DNA of 64,000 nucleotides, taken from NCBI GenBank assembly GCA_030295235.1, contig AP026124.1, positions 248,001 to 312,000 of the forward strand. Direction: 5' to 3'. The notes beneath the pieces were generated by a model. That model did not search any database. It had not been told where the DNA came from and was given only the letters and a program-made list of their open reading frames with translations. This document shows, piece after piece, positions 10,217 to 22,505 of this stretch. A program made the position numbers and the translations under genes. Position 1 is the first letter of the stretch. Every line of letters starts with the position of its first letter. This DNA is from Fistulifera solaris. Taxonomy: Eukaryota; Bacillariophyta; Bacillariophyceae; Naviculales; Stauroneidaceae.

Positions 10217-12048
10217 ATGGGTATTTCCTCACTAGTAGGCGCATGCTACTTGCTTGCTACACTTGCAGTCGCAAAGGATATTTCGGGCGGTTACTATGGC
10301 GATCGTAGCATATCTTTGGACGAAGCCCCCGTAGACGTTTCTTCGTGCACCCGCGCCTTGAAAGATCTTTCGATTCATCCCGAACAATCTACGGAGAGCG
10401 TATTCTCCAAAGTGTCTTTTGCCTTACACCGCAGTGGAGATACGGAAGCCTGTGGTGTCGCTCCTCCTTCTGTGACTGCTCTGCAACACGCACTGGCGAG
10501 CCTCGAAAGCTATGATGCCGTCCTGAACAAATATCAAGTAGAATCATTTCTTACGGGATTTTTTGCGGATCGTCTTGGTACAGGGAAGTGCGGGCCGGAG
10601 GAGGGTACTTCTTTGTTTGATTACTGCGATGAGGGACCGGCTCGAACCGTAATTCAACCCGACCACCAGAAATTGGTGCATGTTCCTCACGGCGATTCCA
10701 TGTCCTTGCCTTGTCGTTTTTACACACGAGAAGGAAGACGAATTAGTTCTCTAGAGTTCCTCAAAGAGCTAGCGGATTTAGCAGTGCAAGAGGCTAGTGA
10801 TTGCCCTGACGAAACATGTGGTTTCGCCGCTATTGAGCTGTATGCTGTTCCGGCGGGTCGCATGTTCATGTTTGCTCCGTCGCACGTGGGAGAAGTTTTT
10901 GAGTTGAAGCATGTCAAGGACAGTATTGGGGAGGTCATTACAGTAGAGACTCTTTCGCTGGAACCGCGTGTCTTTGATATTCACAATTTTTTCACAGTAG
11001 AGGAAGCGGATCAACTTTTAATTAAGGCACTTGGTGAAACATCCGAAACATACGGCTTCCATCGCAGTACGACCGGTACCAGCGGGGCGAGTGTCTTCAG
11101 CAAACGTACGTCGGAAAACGCCTGGGATACGCACGGTGTCACGGCTCAGAAGGTGAAGCGCCGCTGCTTTTCGCTGCTTGGAATTGATGAATACGAAGAG
11201 AGCATGTCGGATGGATTACAGATATTGCGATACAATTTAACGAAAGCGTATACCAGCCACTACGATTATTTAGAAGACAAGGCAAACAAGGAACTGTACG
11301 ATTACGATTCCTCGATGAAAGGCGGAAATCGCTTTGCGACTATCCTTTTGTACTTCTCTGATCTCCCCGAAGACGGTGGAGGTGAAACTGTCTTTCCTCG
11401 TGCATGGCCTGTCGGGCTACCGGTGGAGGAGCGCGTTCAGCTTCCTGAAGCGATTAAGCAATTAAGGGCTTCGGGAGAAGCGGATCTTCTGACACCAGGT
11501 TCTTGGGAAGAAGAAATGGTGGCACAATGCCGGACGCGCTTGGTGAGTTCGTTTGAAATTGATCGTTTTATATGACATGTCATTATCTCATATTTATATA
11601 GACTGTCAAACCAAGAAAGACAAGGGCCGTTCTGTTCTATTCACAGTACCCGAACGGCACACTGGATACTTTCTCCTATCATGGAGGATGTCCCGTTCTC
11701 AAAGGAACAAAATTTGCAGCGAATTTATGGACGTGGTCAGCAATCCGACCTGAATTTCCGGGTGCTCCAACCAAGCGAGAGAAAACACCGGAAGAGATTG
11801 AGGAAGAAGCTGCCGCTACTCGGCAAGTACATGCTACTTTCCGCAATAGTGGCAAAGACCCTCGGTTTGATGCATCAACACAGGTCTATTATGAAGATCT
11901 AACCTTTTTCGGAAACTTGGGTCCGAATGATCCACCTGTAGGGGTGAACACGTTCAAAACGCACAAATGGAATATCAAAGTGAATGGCAAAACACTTAAA
12001 AGCTTTGTGATTACGGGAGCCAACGAGAAAGAAGTGTTTGTCATATAG
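10217..12048 (+). CDS. secretory prolyl 4-hydroxylase with C-terminal VHL-beta-like region
   Basis: 2OG-Fe(II) prolyl 4-hydroxylase. A signal peptide covers residues 1-20 (GACYLLATLAVAKD). The catalytic domain spans about residues 255-475: YTSHYDYLED (HxD iron ligands), GGNRFATILLYFSD, GGGETVFPRAW, then after the intron VLFYSQYPNGTLDTFSYHGGCPV (second His; the basic residue for 2OG follows at KGTKF). The intron is 11543-11601 (59 nt, phase 0) and the two exons give 590 residues. The N-terminal ~250 residues are Cys-containing and unassigned. The last ~75 residues (from about VHATFRN) follow the strand pattern of the VHL beta domain (FxN..., TFKTHKW, NEKEVFV), which binds hydroxyproline; this is a visual resemblance only. 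Likely acts in the ER or Golgi on secreted proteins. Confidence 0.88.
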
Positions 12049-12112
12049 TTCTGATACGGTAGCGAGCATTGTTCGTGTCCCACACGAGCAACCATTATTC
12101 TTAGAAAACGTA

Positions 12113-14454
12113 TTAGTCGCACTTGTAGTAGAAGACCGCATATTTCGTAGCTCCTTTCTTGCTGAAGTATAGCTGTCCTTCTTTAGGATGAGTTCCGATT
12201 TCAGGCATTTTTGAAGGGCCGCCATTTAACCCACCCGACGATACCAGTCTTGCATCATTGGGCAAACGTTCGTATTTTCTAATTTCTTCCCAATATAGAG
12301 CGATGTGTTGGTCTTTCTCAAAACAGAGGTCGCGTAATTTTGCTAAACTGGTCTCATATTCGCTTTTGAGTTTCATCAGCTCCATATTATGCTTGGCTTT
12401 CAGTAGCTCGATATCGGCGTCCGGCTCGTCGTTTCTGCTCTTCCTGGGGGCGGAACTACTTCTCCCCTTTTCTAAAAGTAACGATCGGCTCTTGCTTCCC
12501 AAACTTCGAGAAAGAGTTTCACGAACCCTGGCAGGTGACGCAGATGCTTGATTTCGCGTGGATGAGCTTTTGGGTCCCAGTGCACGACGGGGTAAAGAAT
12601 TTTCTTTGGTCGAAGGGCGTTCGGATCCATTTCCCCGCGATACATGGCTATCGCCTGCAGGCGACTGTGCCCTTCGAGTCTTAGGCTCATGTCCACTCTT
12701 GCGATCCGGGTCGTTGGTGCGCGAATGGCCACTCTTTCGATCTTGGTCGCTATCACGCGAATGTCCACTTTTGCGATCCTGGTCACTCTTCCGTGAATGG
12801 GAACTCGCTGACCTTCTTTCGTGTCCACTCTTCCGATCGTCATGGCTCATACTTTTGTTCTCACTAGCTTCCCGCCTGTCTCTACTTCTACTCCTTCGTA
12901 GATCACCATTCGAGTCTTTTGTGTCCTTTTTGGGGCTCTCTTTATTGTGAGGTGATTGTGATCTTCGAGGGGACACCCTGAGGACCGTTTTTCCCGGGTT
13001 GTCGGGAGAAGAGTTCTCTCGAACAAACAACCGTCCAGGGGAAGACAGTCCCTTTAAAAAGACTACGGGTCATTTTTACTTTCAACATTTTGGGGGTCAT
13101 AGTGGGAGACTCTGAGTATTTCGATGACTCGAAAGTCGATCCTTTGTGTTTGGAAGAAAGCTTCTTGGCTGATGAGAGTGACTGATTCAAAAGCTTCGAG
13201 ACGACACGCGGTGGCAAATTATTCATGATCGCGGTCGATTGCTCTGGATCTGCTTCACTTAATTCTGGCAAATGAGGTGCTAGGTCGCGAATACAACGCA
13301 TCTCCAACGCCGTCAAAGCATTAGAGCCTTTCAGCGACTTTACGATATCAGCTTCGAGCCCTAGCAAGGAGAGAGCTGTATTGGGATAAAACACCGGTAG
13401 TACGTCCTCGGTTGTCAGCGCTAGAAAAGTATTCTCGTCCATGTCATAACGACGTTTTTCTAGGTAAGCCGCGACAACTTTTGCCTTATGCAGATCTCGT
13501 CCCTCTGATTCGAATCCAGTGACCGACACAATTTCCAATACGAAGGGCGGATCGATCAAATTCAAGACGGGATGATCCTCTGGTAGCTGAAGAATATTAC
13601 GACCGATATGTCGAGCAGAAACTCCCATCATCTTTTCGTCTTTCAAATTGATGCTATCACGACAATAGGGTAAGATTGTGGACATGCTCAAATCCTTTTG
13701 AATAAAAATCCATGACCGTTTTAAACAAGAGCTTCAGTCCAAAGAACTGCGCCAAAAAGCGCATCCCCATGGCCCATTCTGAAGAAATTTTCGGCGGCTT
13801 TGTGGAGTACATGTAATCAAGTACATGAGGCATGGCACGAATGGCTGCCGTCGAGAAGCCGACGTCCGTGACCGAGTTTGTCTTGGAAGTATGGCGTTGA
13901 AATACCTGAACAAAATATTCACTGCGCCGTATCCCTGTCGCTAGTACACTCTTGCGAACATGATAGTTGTGAATCGATTGATCATCCTTGTTGGTGACAC
14001 GAATCGTCCAGTCGCTCAAGGCATCTACCGGAGTCATTCGCCACGCCAACAGTTCGTCATCGTTGGACGATTGGTACGTTTCTTCCGACATTGCTATGAT
14101 TTCACCCCGTACAGGACTACTGTGTCTTTGCTCTCTTTGTGTCCGTGTATTCGAGTGCTTTACTGTCTCCACAGCAATATCTTCCACTGATGATGAAGAA
14201 AAGGGAACGGAAATGATATTTCGTTTCGTCTCGGATCCTGGAGATGGCACCGGCGAGATGGGAACACTCCGTCGCGCTCGCGTTTTACTGAGATTCGCTT
14301 CGAGTATAATCGGACTTTGCGGTTCGGGACTGTTCTCGCGGATGGATCGTGTCGGTGATTTATTGGAGGAGCGTATGGTCAAAGAGGTGGCAACGGAACT
14401 TTCTTCCGACGCTTCGTCGATAATGTCGAGAGCATCAGGAAGAATGGAGGTCAT
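12113..14454 (-). CDS. BTB/POZ-domain protein with charged repeat region and coiled coil, two frameshifts
   Basis: Starts at 14454 and gives 779 residues once two single-base gains are removed (C2 at 13694-13695 and C3 at 13051-13053 on the plus strand). Residues 1-140 are Ser-rich. The BTB fold follows at about 145-270 (DWTIRVTNKDD, YHVRKSVLATG, RSEYFVQVFQR, HVLDYMYSTKPP), then a BACK-like helical region with DLAPHLPEL. After this comes a highly charged part with DRKSGHSR-type repeats (12 residues, at least four imperfect copies) and SR/RS dipeptides. A coiled coil (KAKHNMELMKLKSEYETSLAKL) lies near the end. BTB proteins are often Cullin-3 adaptors; here the RS-like repeats could mean a nuclear role. 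The function is not known. Confidence 0.75.
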
Positions 14455-14949
14455 TTGCTGTTTCCTCTTTCTTGGACTCCAATTTTGCCATGGGCATCGT
14501 GAAATGGTTGTGAATTGTCAGATAGATGATAAAAAAGGGACAGGAATTATAGAGCGTTGTAATGATCGATTTGTTAAAAACATATATAGATACCTGGTAA
14601 TGATGTTATTTCAAGCTGTTGTTGTTGGCGTCCTTCATTTCAAACTCTCAATAATGTCCATCGCATGTCTTATTTAATGACTCGCCACAGTTAAGCCATA
14701 TACTCCTTTGGTTATACGCACTGTAGAATATGTTTTGAATGGTTTGAAGTGTAGAAGAGACGGAATGAATCTCGACACGAATGAATTTCAATCATGAACA
14801 AAATCACGTCTATCGCACCGGTACAAGTATTTTACTCCTTTCTCGTCCGCCGCAGCATTACTACGGCGTGATTCATTCGCCATTTGCAATCATAATTATT
14901 TCTTCAAGATCTCTTTTGTTTAGAATATTTATTAATTTCCCAATCAACA
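14455..14949. other. intergenic spacer, divergent promoter region
   Basis: It lies between the minus-strand BTB gene and the plus-strand SAE1 gene and probably holds both promoters. No repeat or RNA gene was recognised. Confidence 0.5.
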
Positions 14950-16049
14950 ATGTCAGCCGAAAGCATCATGGCCGATAAAAAGGCGAGCGACGTGTACGAC
15001 CGTCAGATCCGATTGTGGGGAGCCGATGCGCAGGTAACTTATACTCATTAAGCGATCAAAGTATAAACTTTACCTTCCATCTCAACTCAATCACTTCGTT
15101 CCTTCTTTTCATGTCGCTTACTTCAGGCAAAAATGGCGCAATCACGAGTTCTTTATATTCACGTCACGGGTGTATCATCCGAGATTATCAAAAATCTGGT
15201 CCTTGCGGGGATCCGCGCGGCCATTTGCGACACTCGTTCTCTGGATCAAGTTGCTTCGACACCGTCACTCTTTTTCAGTGTGTTTCAAAAGATTCGAACG
15301 ACGACAGCAGCAGCAGCAGCAGCAGCAACAACAACAAGAAGAAACCAAAGTACTCTACTGTCATGGAGGCACTCAAACCTGTCATTGAAGAATTGAATCC
15401 GCTGCTGGGAGAATGCGAAACAATTACGGACTGGAAAGCTGCCATTCAGGAGTTTCCTTTGATTGTGGCGAGTCATTTGAGTATGGCGGATGCTCTTTAT
15501 ATTGGTCAACACAAATTGCCGACGACTAAATTCATAATGACGGATACCTTCGGCTTGTACGGAGCTGCCGTATTCGATCTCGGCCCGAATCTAGAATTCC
15601 GTCCCGAGAAGGGCAAGGATTTGATGGATCCGGTCACTTTGGAACCATACATCCCCATGGACCAGATATTTGCCACGAGACTTTCGGACGCGACAAATCG
15701 CTTTCATAAACAAGCTCCACCCGAATCCTATTGGCGGTATCGGTGTCTTTTGGAGTATCGAGAACGTACGGGAAAATGGCTCACTTCCAAAGATGCGGAC
15801 GTGACCGAAGTACTGGAACCTTATTTGCAAGAGACTGCGGATGCGTCGTTGCAAGAGATGATTCGTGCTCAATTGGCTTCTTTGAATAAGACGGCAGAAA
15901 TATCTCCGGTATGTGCGGTGCTCGGAGGCATGTTAGGAAACGAGGTTATCAAAGTGATTAGCGGAAAAGGACAGCCGGCAAATAATACCGTGTTGATGGA
16001 TGGAACTACCTGCAAAGGAATGACGTTCCTTGTCAAGCCAAAGACATAA
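14950..16049 (+). CDS. SAE1: SUMO-activating enzyme subunit 1 (AOS1/SAE1), one frameshift
   Basis: Non-catalytic half of the SUMO E1 heterodimer. Exon 1 (14950-15033) encodes the diagnostic YDRQIRLWGADAQ; intron 15034-15126 (93 nt, phase 0); exon 2 continues with SRVLYIHVTGVSSEIIKNLVLAG, matching the family's nucleotide-binding fold, though its GxGxxG is degenerate. The frame breaks at the T5 run 15271-15275; adding one T joins the halves and gives 335 residues, close to the family length. A Ser/Asn/Lys low-complexity insert (AGC/AAC repeats, 15308-15345) precedes the NPLLGE segment. Downstream FIMTDTFGLYGAAVFDLG and ISPVCAVLGGMLGNEVIKVIS match SAE1. The C-terminal DGT...KGMTFL ending also fits. 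Confidence 0.88.
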
Positions 16050-16103
16050 ATGAAAAAACTAGTAAACACACGAGCAAAATTCACCTTTCATTATTTATTA
16101 CAC

Positions 16104-17915
16104 TTAACCTACTGGTAGCGGATATCCATCTAATTGCAAAGCTTGCCCGAATACACCGGCTTCCGACGTAGTAGGCAAGCACAGAGGAGCTTGGTCATCC
16201 GGTGCGGCAGAAACGGATACATAAATGTTCATTTCGCGCAAACACACTTCTTCCAGCATGCCTTGGAGGACTTGCAATCGAGTTCCTCTGTCAGCAATCA
16301 AATTTTCTAGTCGCTGCTTCACGACCTGTAGTGATTTAGTAGTTGTACCGGCAAGACTGCGTCGCATCTCCGCTTGATGAATCTGTCCTGCCAAATCTTC
16401 CAGAGCGTCGGAAAGCTCACTTTGTCGTTGCACCATTGTATCCCAATCAATGCACTGACAAACAAACAGCTCGCGATCAAATTGAGTGCATCCTCGCACG
16501 ATATTGCTCGGTATGTCTACGAACTGATCCTGGTGCCTTTTGTACTCGGAAAGTCGAAATGCATTTCGTGTCGTGCACAGAGTAGCGAGGGTTGTAATGT
16601 CCTCAACGTACGCTTCGACTTTCTCTCGAAGACTTCCTGTTAACATAGCCGTATCTTCCGTTGCTGTGAGAAGATGTTCATCTCGGAGAAAGCCTAGAAA
16701 GTCCAGTAGTATCGACCGAATTCCCGCTCCTTGTTGCTGCTGTTGTTTACCGCCAGTGTTGTTTCCATGGAACGCTTTGAGCAGCCGGCGCAAATGTTCT
16801 TTCAACCGAGGGACTCTAGTCGCTCCCAGTACTCCAGGGACAGAAACGAGCTGCACCTTCTTATCATCCAAATATCGGGCCAGCTCCGCAAAAGGGTACA
16901 AGGCATCCGTCATTTCTTGCTCGAATTCCGCGCATTTTTGCTCGAGTGCCAAACTTTCGACCAAATTCGGCTTTGACAAAAGCTTCTGGAAATGATTTTC
17001 AAGATTAGCGTTGCTTTTCGTCGGTCCTCCTTCCTGCAATAGTTTTTCAACCAGAGTTAAGCTAGGCGCCTTTCGAATCGAATAATGAGCTTCTAGATAA
17101 GCTCGAAAGGGCGCACGATATTCACATTTGATCAAATACAATCGTTTCAGGACGGTTGCGTCTGCCTGAAATGCAGCACGAAATCTAGCAAGTCCATTGG
17201 GGATCTCTACTTGCACGGTGTAAGTTAGTTTTTGCCAATCTCGTTCAATCTGCTCGTAGTGTTTCTTGGACCCGATGTATTGCTGTTGATTTTTTGAAGA
17301 TGACGATCTACCTTGCAATTTATTCAACTGCCGCAACTGTTTCTGACAATGATTGCAGACATGCTCCGCCCAGATGTAGTCCGGACAGTATAGGCGAGGT
17401 GACTCCCAGCAGTCTCTACGTCTTTGATGTGCCGGTTGCCTCTTTCTCCCATCCAGTTGCACAGCCGCAGTGCTGGCACTGTTTTTGCTGACGCCACCCA
17501 CCGGAGTGTCGTACGGCTCACTCAAATTAGCAGAAGACGCTAGAGGGTCGATTGTTAAAAGAGCTACCGCATCACACGCAATATCGAAGCATTGTCGAAC
17601 CCACTGATGCTCCGAAAATGTCAGCTCATCGGAAAGGAGAAGTGCGGCGGCAGCATTTTTCTGCAAAGTAAGCCAGCTTTGCAACAAAGCGTGTGCTGTA
17701 ATGAGGGATGCTGATAATTGAGCTTCTGACGAACGAAATAGTGCGACATCAAGAAATGTAATTAAGCCGGGCACTGCTTTCAGTTTAATGGGACATTCTT
17801 CTGACGATCCAGGCAGGTTCGGTGTTGACGCTAAAAATATCCAAATGAATGCCCCAATTCGCTTCAGCACATCCACTAGCTTCAGTATAAGCGGACGGAA
17901 CATTCCTGTAATCAT
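16104..17915 (-). CDS. hypothetical 603-residue protein
   Basis: Not recognised. A single uninterrupted frame. It is mostly helical, with an N-terminal hydrophobic stretch (about residues 20-30, IGAFIWIFLAS), a Cys-containing segment near residues 185-205 (YCPDYIWAEHVCNHCQKQ) that could bind a metal, and several likely coiled-coil stretches, including a Gln run near residue 400. The last third has amphipathic helices ending in LPVG. It is convergent with SAE1 (55 nt between stops). The start is the first ATG; the ATG four codons further in is also possible. It could be a tether or complex subunit; no family can be named. Confidence 0.65.
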   Translation of the reverse strand: MITGMFRPLILKLVDVLKRIGAFIWIFLASTPNLPGSSEECPIKLKAVPGLITFLDVALFRSSEAQLSASLITAHALLQSWLTLQKNAAAALLLSDELTFSEHQWVRQCFDIACDAVALLTIDPLASSANLSEPYDTPVGGVSKNSASTAAVQLDGRKRQPAHQRRRDCWESPRLYCPDYIWAEHVCNHCQKQLRQLNKLQGRSSSSKNQQQYIGSKKHYEQIERDWQKLTYTVQVEIPNGLARFRAAFQADATVLKRLYLIKCEYRAPFRAYLEAHYSIRKAPSLTLVEKLLQEGGPTKSNANLENHFQKLLSKPNLVESLALEQKCAEFEQEMTDALYPFAELARYLDDKKVQLVSVPGVLGATRVPRLKEHLRRLLKAFHGNNTGGKQQQQQGAGIRSILLDFLGFLRDEHLLTATEDTAMLTGSLREKVEAYVEDITTLATLCTTRNAFRLSEYKRHQDQFVDIPSNIVRGCTQFDRELFVCQCIDWDTMVQRQSELSDALEDLAGQIHQAEMRRSLAGTTTKSLQVVKQRLENLIADRGTRLQVLQGMLEEVCLREMNIYVSVSAAPDDQAPLCLPTTSEAGVFGQALQLDGYPLPVG

Positions 17916-18368
17916 TCTGGCGACCTAAACGCTCTTGTTCGCGAAGAAAACAACGTTAATTAATAATGGCGGCAGCAAATAGGAAAACTGCAAAACGACA
18001 ATCACGAGTAACGACGAGTTCCAAGTCACGAATCATCCCCTCAACTAACCGGACTGAAAATCGTCACTCGTGGCAAAAACCGAAAAACACGCCGAACTAT
18101 ACCAAATTACATTCTGACTTTAGGAAATTAGGAATAAATACAATAGTATTTTAGTGTTTGTTTATTACCAGGTCCAGCAGCAAAGTCTGAATCTGGTTTT
18201 TCGAACACAATAGGGCTTTCTCCACTTTCTGGAAGACAGTGAAAATACAATCAAAACATTTTCACAAAACAATACCGCTCATCCGCAAACCGCAAAGACA
18301 TCGTCCACATCCAAAGCACAAAAACTAAGAAAAACATTATTTCAATCGCAAGTTACTTGATTGATAAA

Positions 18369-18779
18369 ATGACAACGACAGCTTCTCACAGACGAAAGAA
18401 GGCATTTCCTGTTGCGGCTCTTCTCAGCGGAACGCTAGGAGCTGTAGCCTCATGTTTAGGAAAGTTCGCCATGGACCCCGACGCTTTTCCGAATTACACG
18501 TGGGGCTATTCGATTCGTGTAATCTGTTTTCTACTCATGCTGGGTTGCAATGCTGGTATGCTAGGAAGTTTCCTATCGGGAATGGAAGAATCGGGTAGTG
18601 TTGCGGGGACTTCGCTCTCGACAGCCGCCAATTTTAGTGTCTCGGCGTTCTTGGGGTACTTGCTTTGGGGAGAACAATTTAATGTCACTTGGTGGCTGGG
18701 ATTCGGGATGGTAATACTAGGCGTCTTTATACTGTCGACCAAAGAACATCCAAGGAAGGATATCATAAAACAGGACTGA
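18369..18779 (+). CDS. TMEM42/EamA-like small membrane protein
   Basis: 136 residues with four to five hydrophobic segments (AALLSGTLGAVASCLGKFAM, VICFLLMLGCNAGMLGSFL, FSVSAFLGYLLWGEQF, WWLGFGMVILGVFILSTK). The pattern ANFSVSAFLGYLLWGE...WWLGFGMVILGVFIL is typical of half-size EamA/DMT-superfamily proteins such as TMEM42. A basic N-terminus and a KD-rich tail suggest cytosolic ends. No intron. The start is the first ATG after an in-frame non-ATG extension. The substrate, if any, is unknown. Confidence 0.8.
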   Translation: MTTTASHRRKKAFPVAALLSGTLGAVASCLGKFAMDPDAFPNYTWGYSIRVICFLLMLGCNAGMLGSFLSGMEESGSVAGTSLSTAANFSVSAFLGYLLWGEQFNVTWWLGFGMVILGVFILSTKEHPRKDIIKQD

Positions 18780-18882
18780 TCGTTTCCCTTTGCGTGTCAC
18801 AATTCAAATAGGTCTAATTCTTTTTTTCATAAATTTCAATCATTAGAAAAAATCTATAGCCGTCATATCCGATCCCATCTTA

Positions 18883-20606
18883 CTATCTTAGACCCAAAGC
18901 TTGACCTCCGCTGGTCGATTTCTTCAAAACAAACATTTCTAAGGCAGTAGCAGTCCGTGGTATAGCTGGCTTCGCTAACGACATTCCTCCCGTTCCTGAT
19001 CTGCGCTGCAAACCAAAGTTCGATAACGCCGTAGATCCACTTCGCAATCCAGATGCTCCAATATCAAACGTCGCATTACCTTTGGGTGTCGGAGCCTCTG
19101 AGAACGGATCCGATCCTTGTTGCATGGGACGAGGATGATACGCCATACGTCCGTCGCGACCCCAGGCGCCGCCAGACGGTCAAACTCGGCAAAAGTGGCA
19201 TTTCGGGGGCCTCCAGGACCATCCGGTGCATGAGGCCGACCAAAGGATTTGAAGCTTTTCAGTTTGTTAACGTGTGCCCCCTTAAATTTCTTCGGGGATG
19301 GGGGCACGGAACTGCCTGGCATACTGGACTGTGTAAAGCCGTCAAACTTAACGGAGCGATTTCTACGGACACCAGCATTCGCGCTATCTACGTCTGACTT
19401 GTGGTGCAGCACACTCGTCAGTTTAAGTGCAGACGCACGTGCTTTTTGAATGCGGGGACCACTGGTATTATGACTGGTTGTCTGGTCCATCAAGTTCAAA
19501 GAGCTGCCGAAGGTGCAAAAGTTCGCTCCTGTCTGAGCGGCTCCATGAGATGAAGAAGACGTCAATTCTAACGCATCACCTGCGCTCGCTTGATATCCAC
19601 TATCCGTAACAATGGGAACTTCAGTTTTCGTGGCTGTTGCGACGGTTCTTAATACAACCATTCGTGCCTGTTCTACCATGGATCCAAGTAAACTGGCAGA
19701 TGTCAGCCTTACTTCTAACCTCGTAATACCGGGATTGTGAATACTTGCATCGAAATTCGCTAAAAGGAGTTGTTAGCGTTGTGCGTTCTACGAATCGAAT
19801 AGAGCCGCAACGAGCTTTCTTACCTGATATTGTGCCTGGGGCTCTGAGCGTCACTCTTTCTTCCTTCTCTTGCACCGAGACATTCAAGACAACTTCGAAT
19901 AAAAGCGGCAAAATTACTTCGCCCTCTTTGCACTGACTAGCAACCGAATCTGGTAGCTCAAGGGTCTTGTAGCTAGTAGCAGAATCAAGAATTTTGATAC
20001 TGGACGAAAGCATTCGCATAAGCTTTGCGCGACTCTCATTGTCACCAGAAGAAAGGGAGTGACGAAGTAGTAAAGCGTCCAGGCACGTACACGCGCGTCT
20101 ACTAATGAAGCGAAAGATCTCGACACATTTTTCTTCACAGCATCAGATGCATAGCTAAGCGTTGATTTTGTCCAAGAAGTCACCTTGTCTATGTTTTGAG
20201 CAGCTTTCAACTCTGAATTTGCCACTCCTTCAGTAGCACCAGTTAAAACAGATGCCGTCATAGTAGGCCGTGATTCCTCACTTGATTGAGGCAAACTAGG
20301 GTCGCGGTGTTCACCAACAACGGGCAGAGGATTCAGATCCTTAGCTTCATTCAATCCCATATCTAATGAGGGCACCTTTAAAACGATTTCATGATCTTGT
20401 ATCGTGTCTGATACAAGCTTTAATACGGCTTTTTCTCGAATACTCTGCGGCAAACCGGACGCGCTTGACCCGTCGGCTCTGAGACCTAGAAGACCAGCGA
20501 AATCTCTCACTCTGCTTGCCCTAATCTTCCACATCTTCATTTCCATTTCGCCGCCTGCATCCATTTCGAAAGGCTTTGCAACAGGTTCTGGAAATTTCAT
20601 ACTCAT
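18883..20606 (-). CDS. hypothetical protein, one intron and two apparent frameshifts
   Basis: Not recognised. Joining the pieces gives 553 residues: start at ATG 20606 (MSMKFPEPVAKPFE), a missing base at the CC run 20045-20046, an intron at 19760-19823 (64 nt, phase 1) after TIS, and another missing base in the GGCGCC stretch near 19160-19172. All junctions then read smoothly and the length is divisible by three. The central part is a compact domain (LYYFVTPFLL, KTLELPDSVASQCKEGEVILPLLFEVVLNVSVQE, HNPGITRLEVRLTSASLL). The C-terminal part is Ser/Pro-rich and basic (RRNRSVKFDG, PPSPKKFKG) and looks disordered. An in-frame upstream extension to 20927 has poor composition and is probably 5'UTR. 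Confidence 0.6.
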
Positions 20607-22505
20607 GTTGTTGCTTTTCGTTGTCACAGCAACCAACTGCAAATATTTAACGCTTATTTGAAGAAATAATGAAAGAAACACTGCCTCAACGATGCAAGGG
20701 GGGGCAGATAGCGGGCACTGGCAGCAGATCGGGGCTCGCTGCGCTTCTCGAGAGGAGTCTCTTCCGCAATCAGCATCAATTCTTACTCCACCTCTCACGT
20801 GACACGTGACGCGTTCTTGCAAAGACCGTGGCCGGTCATTATTCGAAAGGGCGGAGACACGGGAACGCACCTCTGCTTGGTACATTTCTCTACGTGGGCC
20901 TACGTGAAAGTACACAATTTCCCGCACCCTCGTCTTTTTGAAACTTGTCCTTTTAGAGTATTACTTTCTCTACTTGGTAATGACTAATGACGGAGGAAGT
21001 GTGATTTTGTACAAAACATCGAAGTGTACGTATTAATGCTCTTTCAGCTGGCAGTACATATGATTAAAGATTAAAGTTTGGTTTCAATTTTCAATATTAA
21101 ATTTTTAACGTTGTTCGTTACATAAAGTTAAAGTACTATCAAGAAAGAAGAGCGGGAAATGACTACTTCATACGGAAAAGAAACGTGCAACACGGCTTTT
21201 ACAGAAATTTTGAAAGGACTGGGAACCGGAAAGACACGAAAATGGCAACAATTCTCTTAGCATTGAGCTTCACTTCCTCTTGAAGTACGGAGTAATCAAG
21301 AAAAGCCTATCGTCATCATAGTAGTAAAGTGGGGAGACGGGAGACGGGAGACAGTCTAAGTCTAAAATAAATACTTGTAATCTAAAACACGGGAACGCAA
21401 AGCGGCGAGCAGCGAGCGGCAATGGTCCTTCTCCCTTGACTCTCTTGACTGCCAGGTTCACTGTACCAGTACCAGGTACGGGTAGCTACTAGCCCAATAA
21501 CGCTGGACACCTGACTTCAACTGTAGTTTAAGGGAAGCCGTATCTTGTCTTGTGAAGGAAGCTCTTGACTTTTTGGGGACAAATTATCAACCATCTTCTA
21601 TTTGCCTTTTGGTCCGGGCCAGGGAGGAAAGATAAAGTTTTTCATGAATAACGGGAGCAGTCATGATGATGTCACACTGGGGAACGCGATTTCGTTGTTG
21701 CCGACCGGTACCGGTATTGAATTTCTCCGAATTCAAAAACATGCGAGTGTCGTCGTCACTTTCATTCGTCATCTACTTGAGAAGACCTACTATTCCATTA
21801 TTTCATCGGCAATCACGGCAATTGGCAATACACCAAACGCCTACTCTGAGGGCCGATCCTAACACCAGGAAGGCTTATTGGTAGTTTCTGAACCCAGTTT
21901 ATGCACCGCAAGCTTTAACGGCCAATATGAATTCAACTGATCAGAATTGAACATTGAGGGAATGCATCGAAAATGGAAAATTTAGCTTTCTTGATCGTCT
22001 AAGCAAACAATAACGGAACAGTGTTTCGAAACTAGAGTTCAAAGATTTTCTTCTATCTTCTTCTTGTTTCGCTTCATTCCTTGACATTTTGCGAACAACG
22101 CAACCCCAGCTCAAAAATTGTGGTGTGTCATACATGCATCCGACGTAATCTTGAACCGTTATCGTGAGTACTCTGTAGTGCTCTGTAGTAATATTTGGTC
22201 TCTCAAGAGAAAGACACTCATGCAGCTAAAGCTAGAGGTATGGCATAGCACATAGCCATAGCCCATGGCTTGTTTGAACGAAGTACGGTCTGGACATCGC
22301 CTCGCTGGGGACTCCGGGTCACGAATGCCAGTCAATGCAGGCCTGCTCCACCAACCAACCCATCATCATCAACCATACACACGAGGTAACAATGTGTTGC
22401 TGAGAGTGAAAATCCATTCTTCCTTCTCATTTGCAGAACGAAACCAATTGTGTGTGGTTCAAGTTGAAATCACTTCATTGCGAGAAGAAACGAGAAAATA
22501 GAAAC
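20607..22505. other. long intergenic region
   Basis: About 1.9 kb between a minus-strand and a plus-strand gene. Only short frames without domains. It contains the GGTACC-type motif cluster at about 21461-21490 and another at 21704-21715. No RNA gene recognised. Confidence 0.5.

Noticed and set aside
17966-18154. 62-codon basic plus-strand frame
   Set aside because: It starts just upstream of the divergent 603-aa gene; low complexity, no domain, no clear transcript context.
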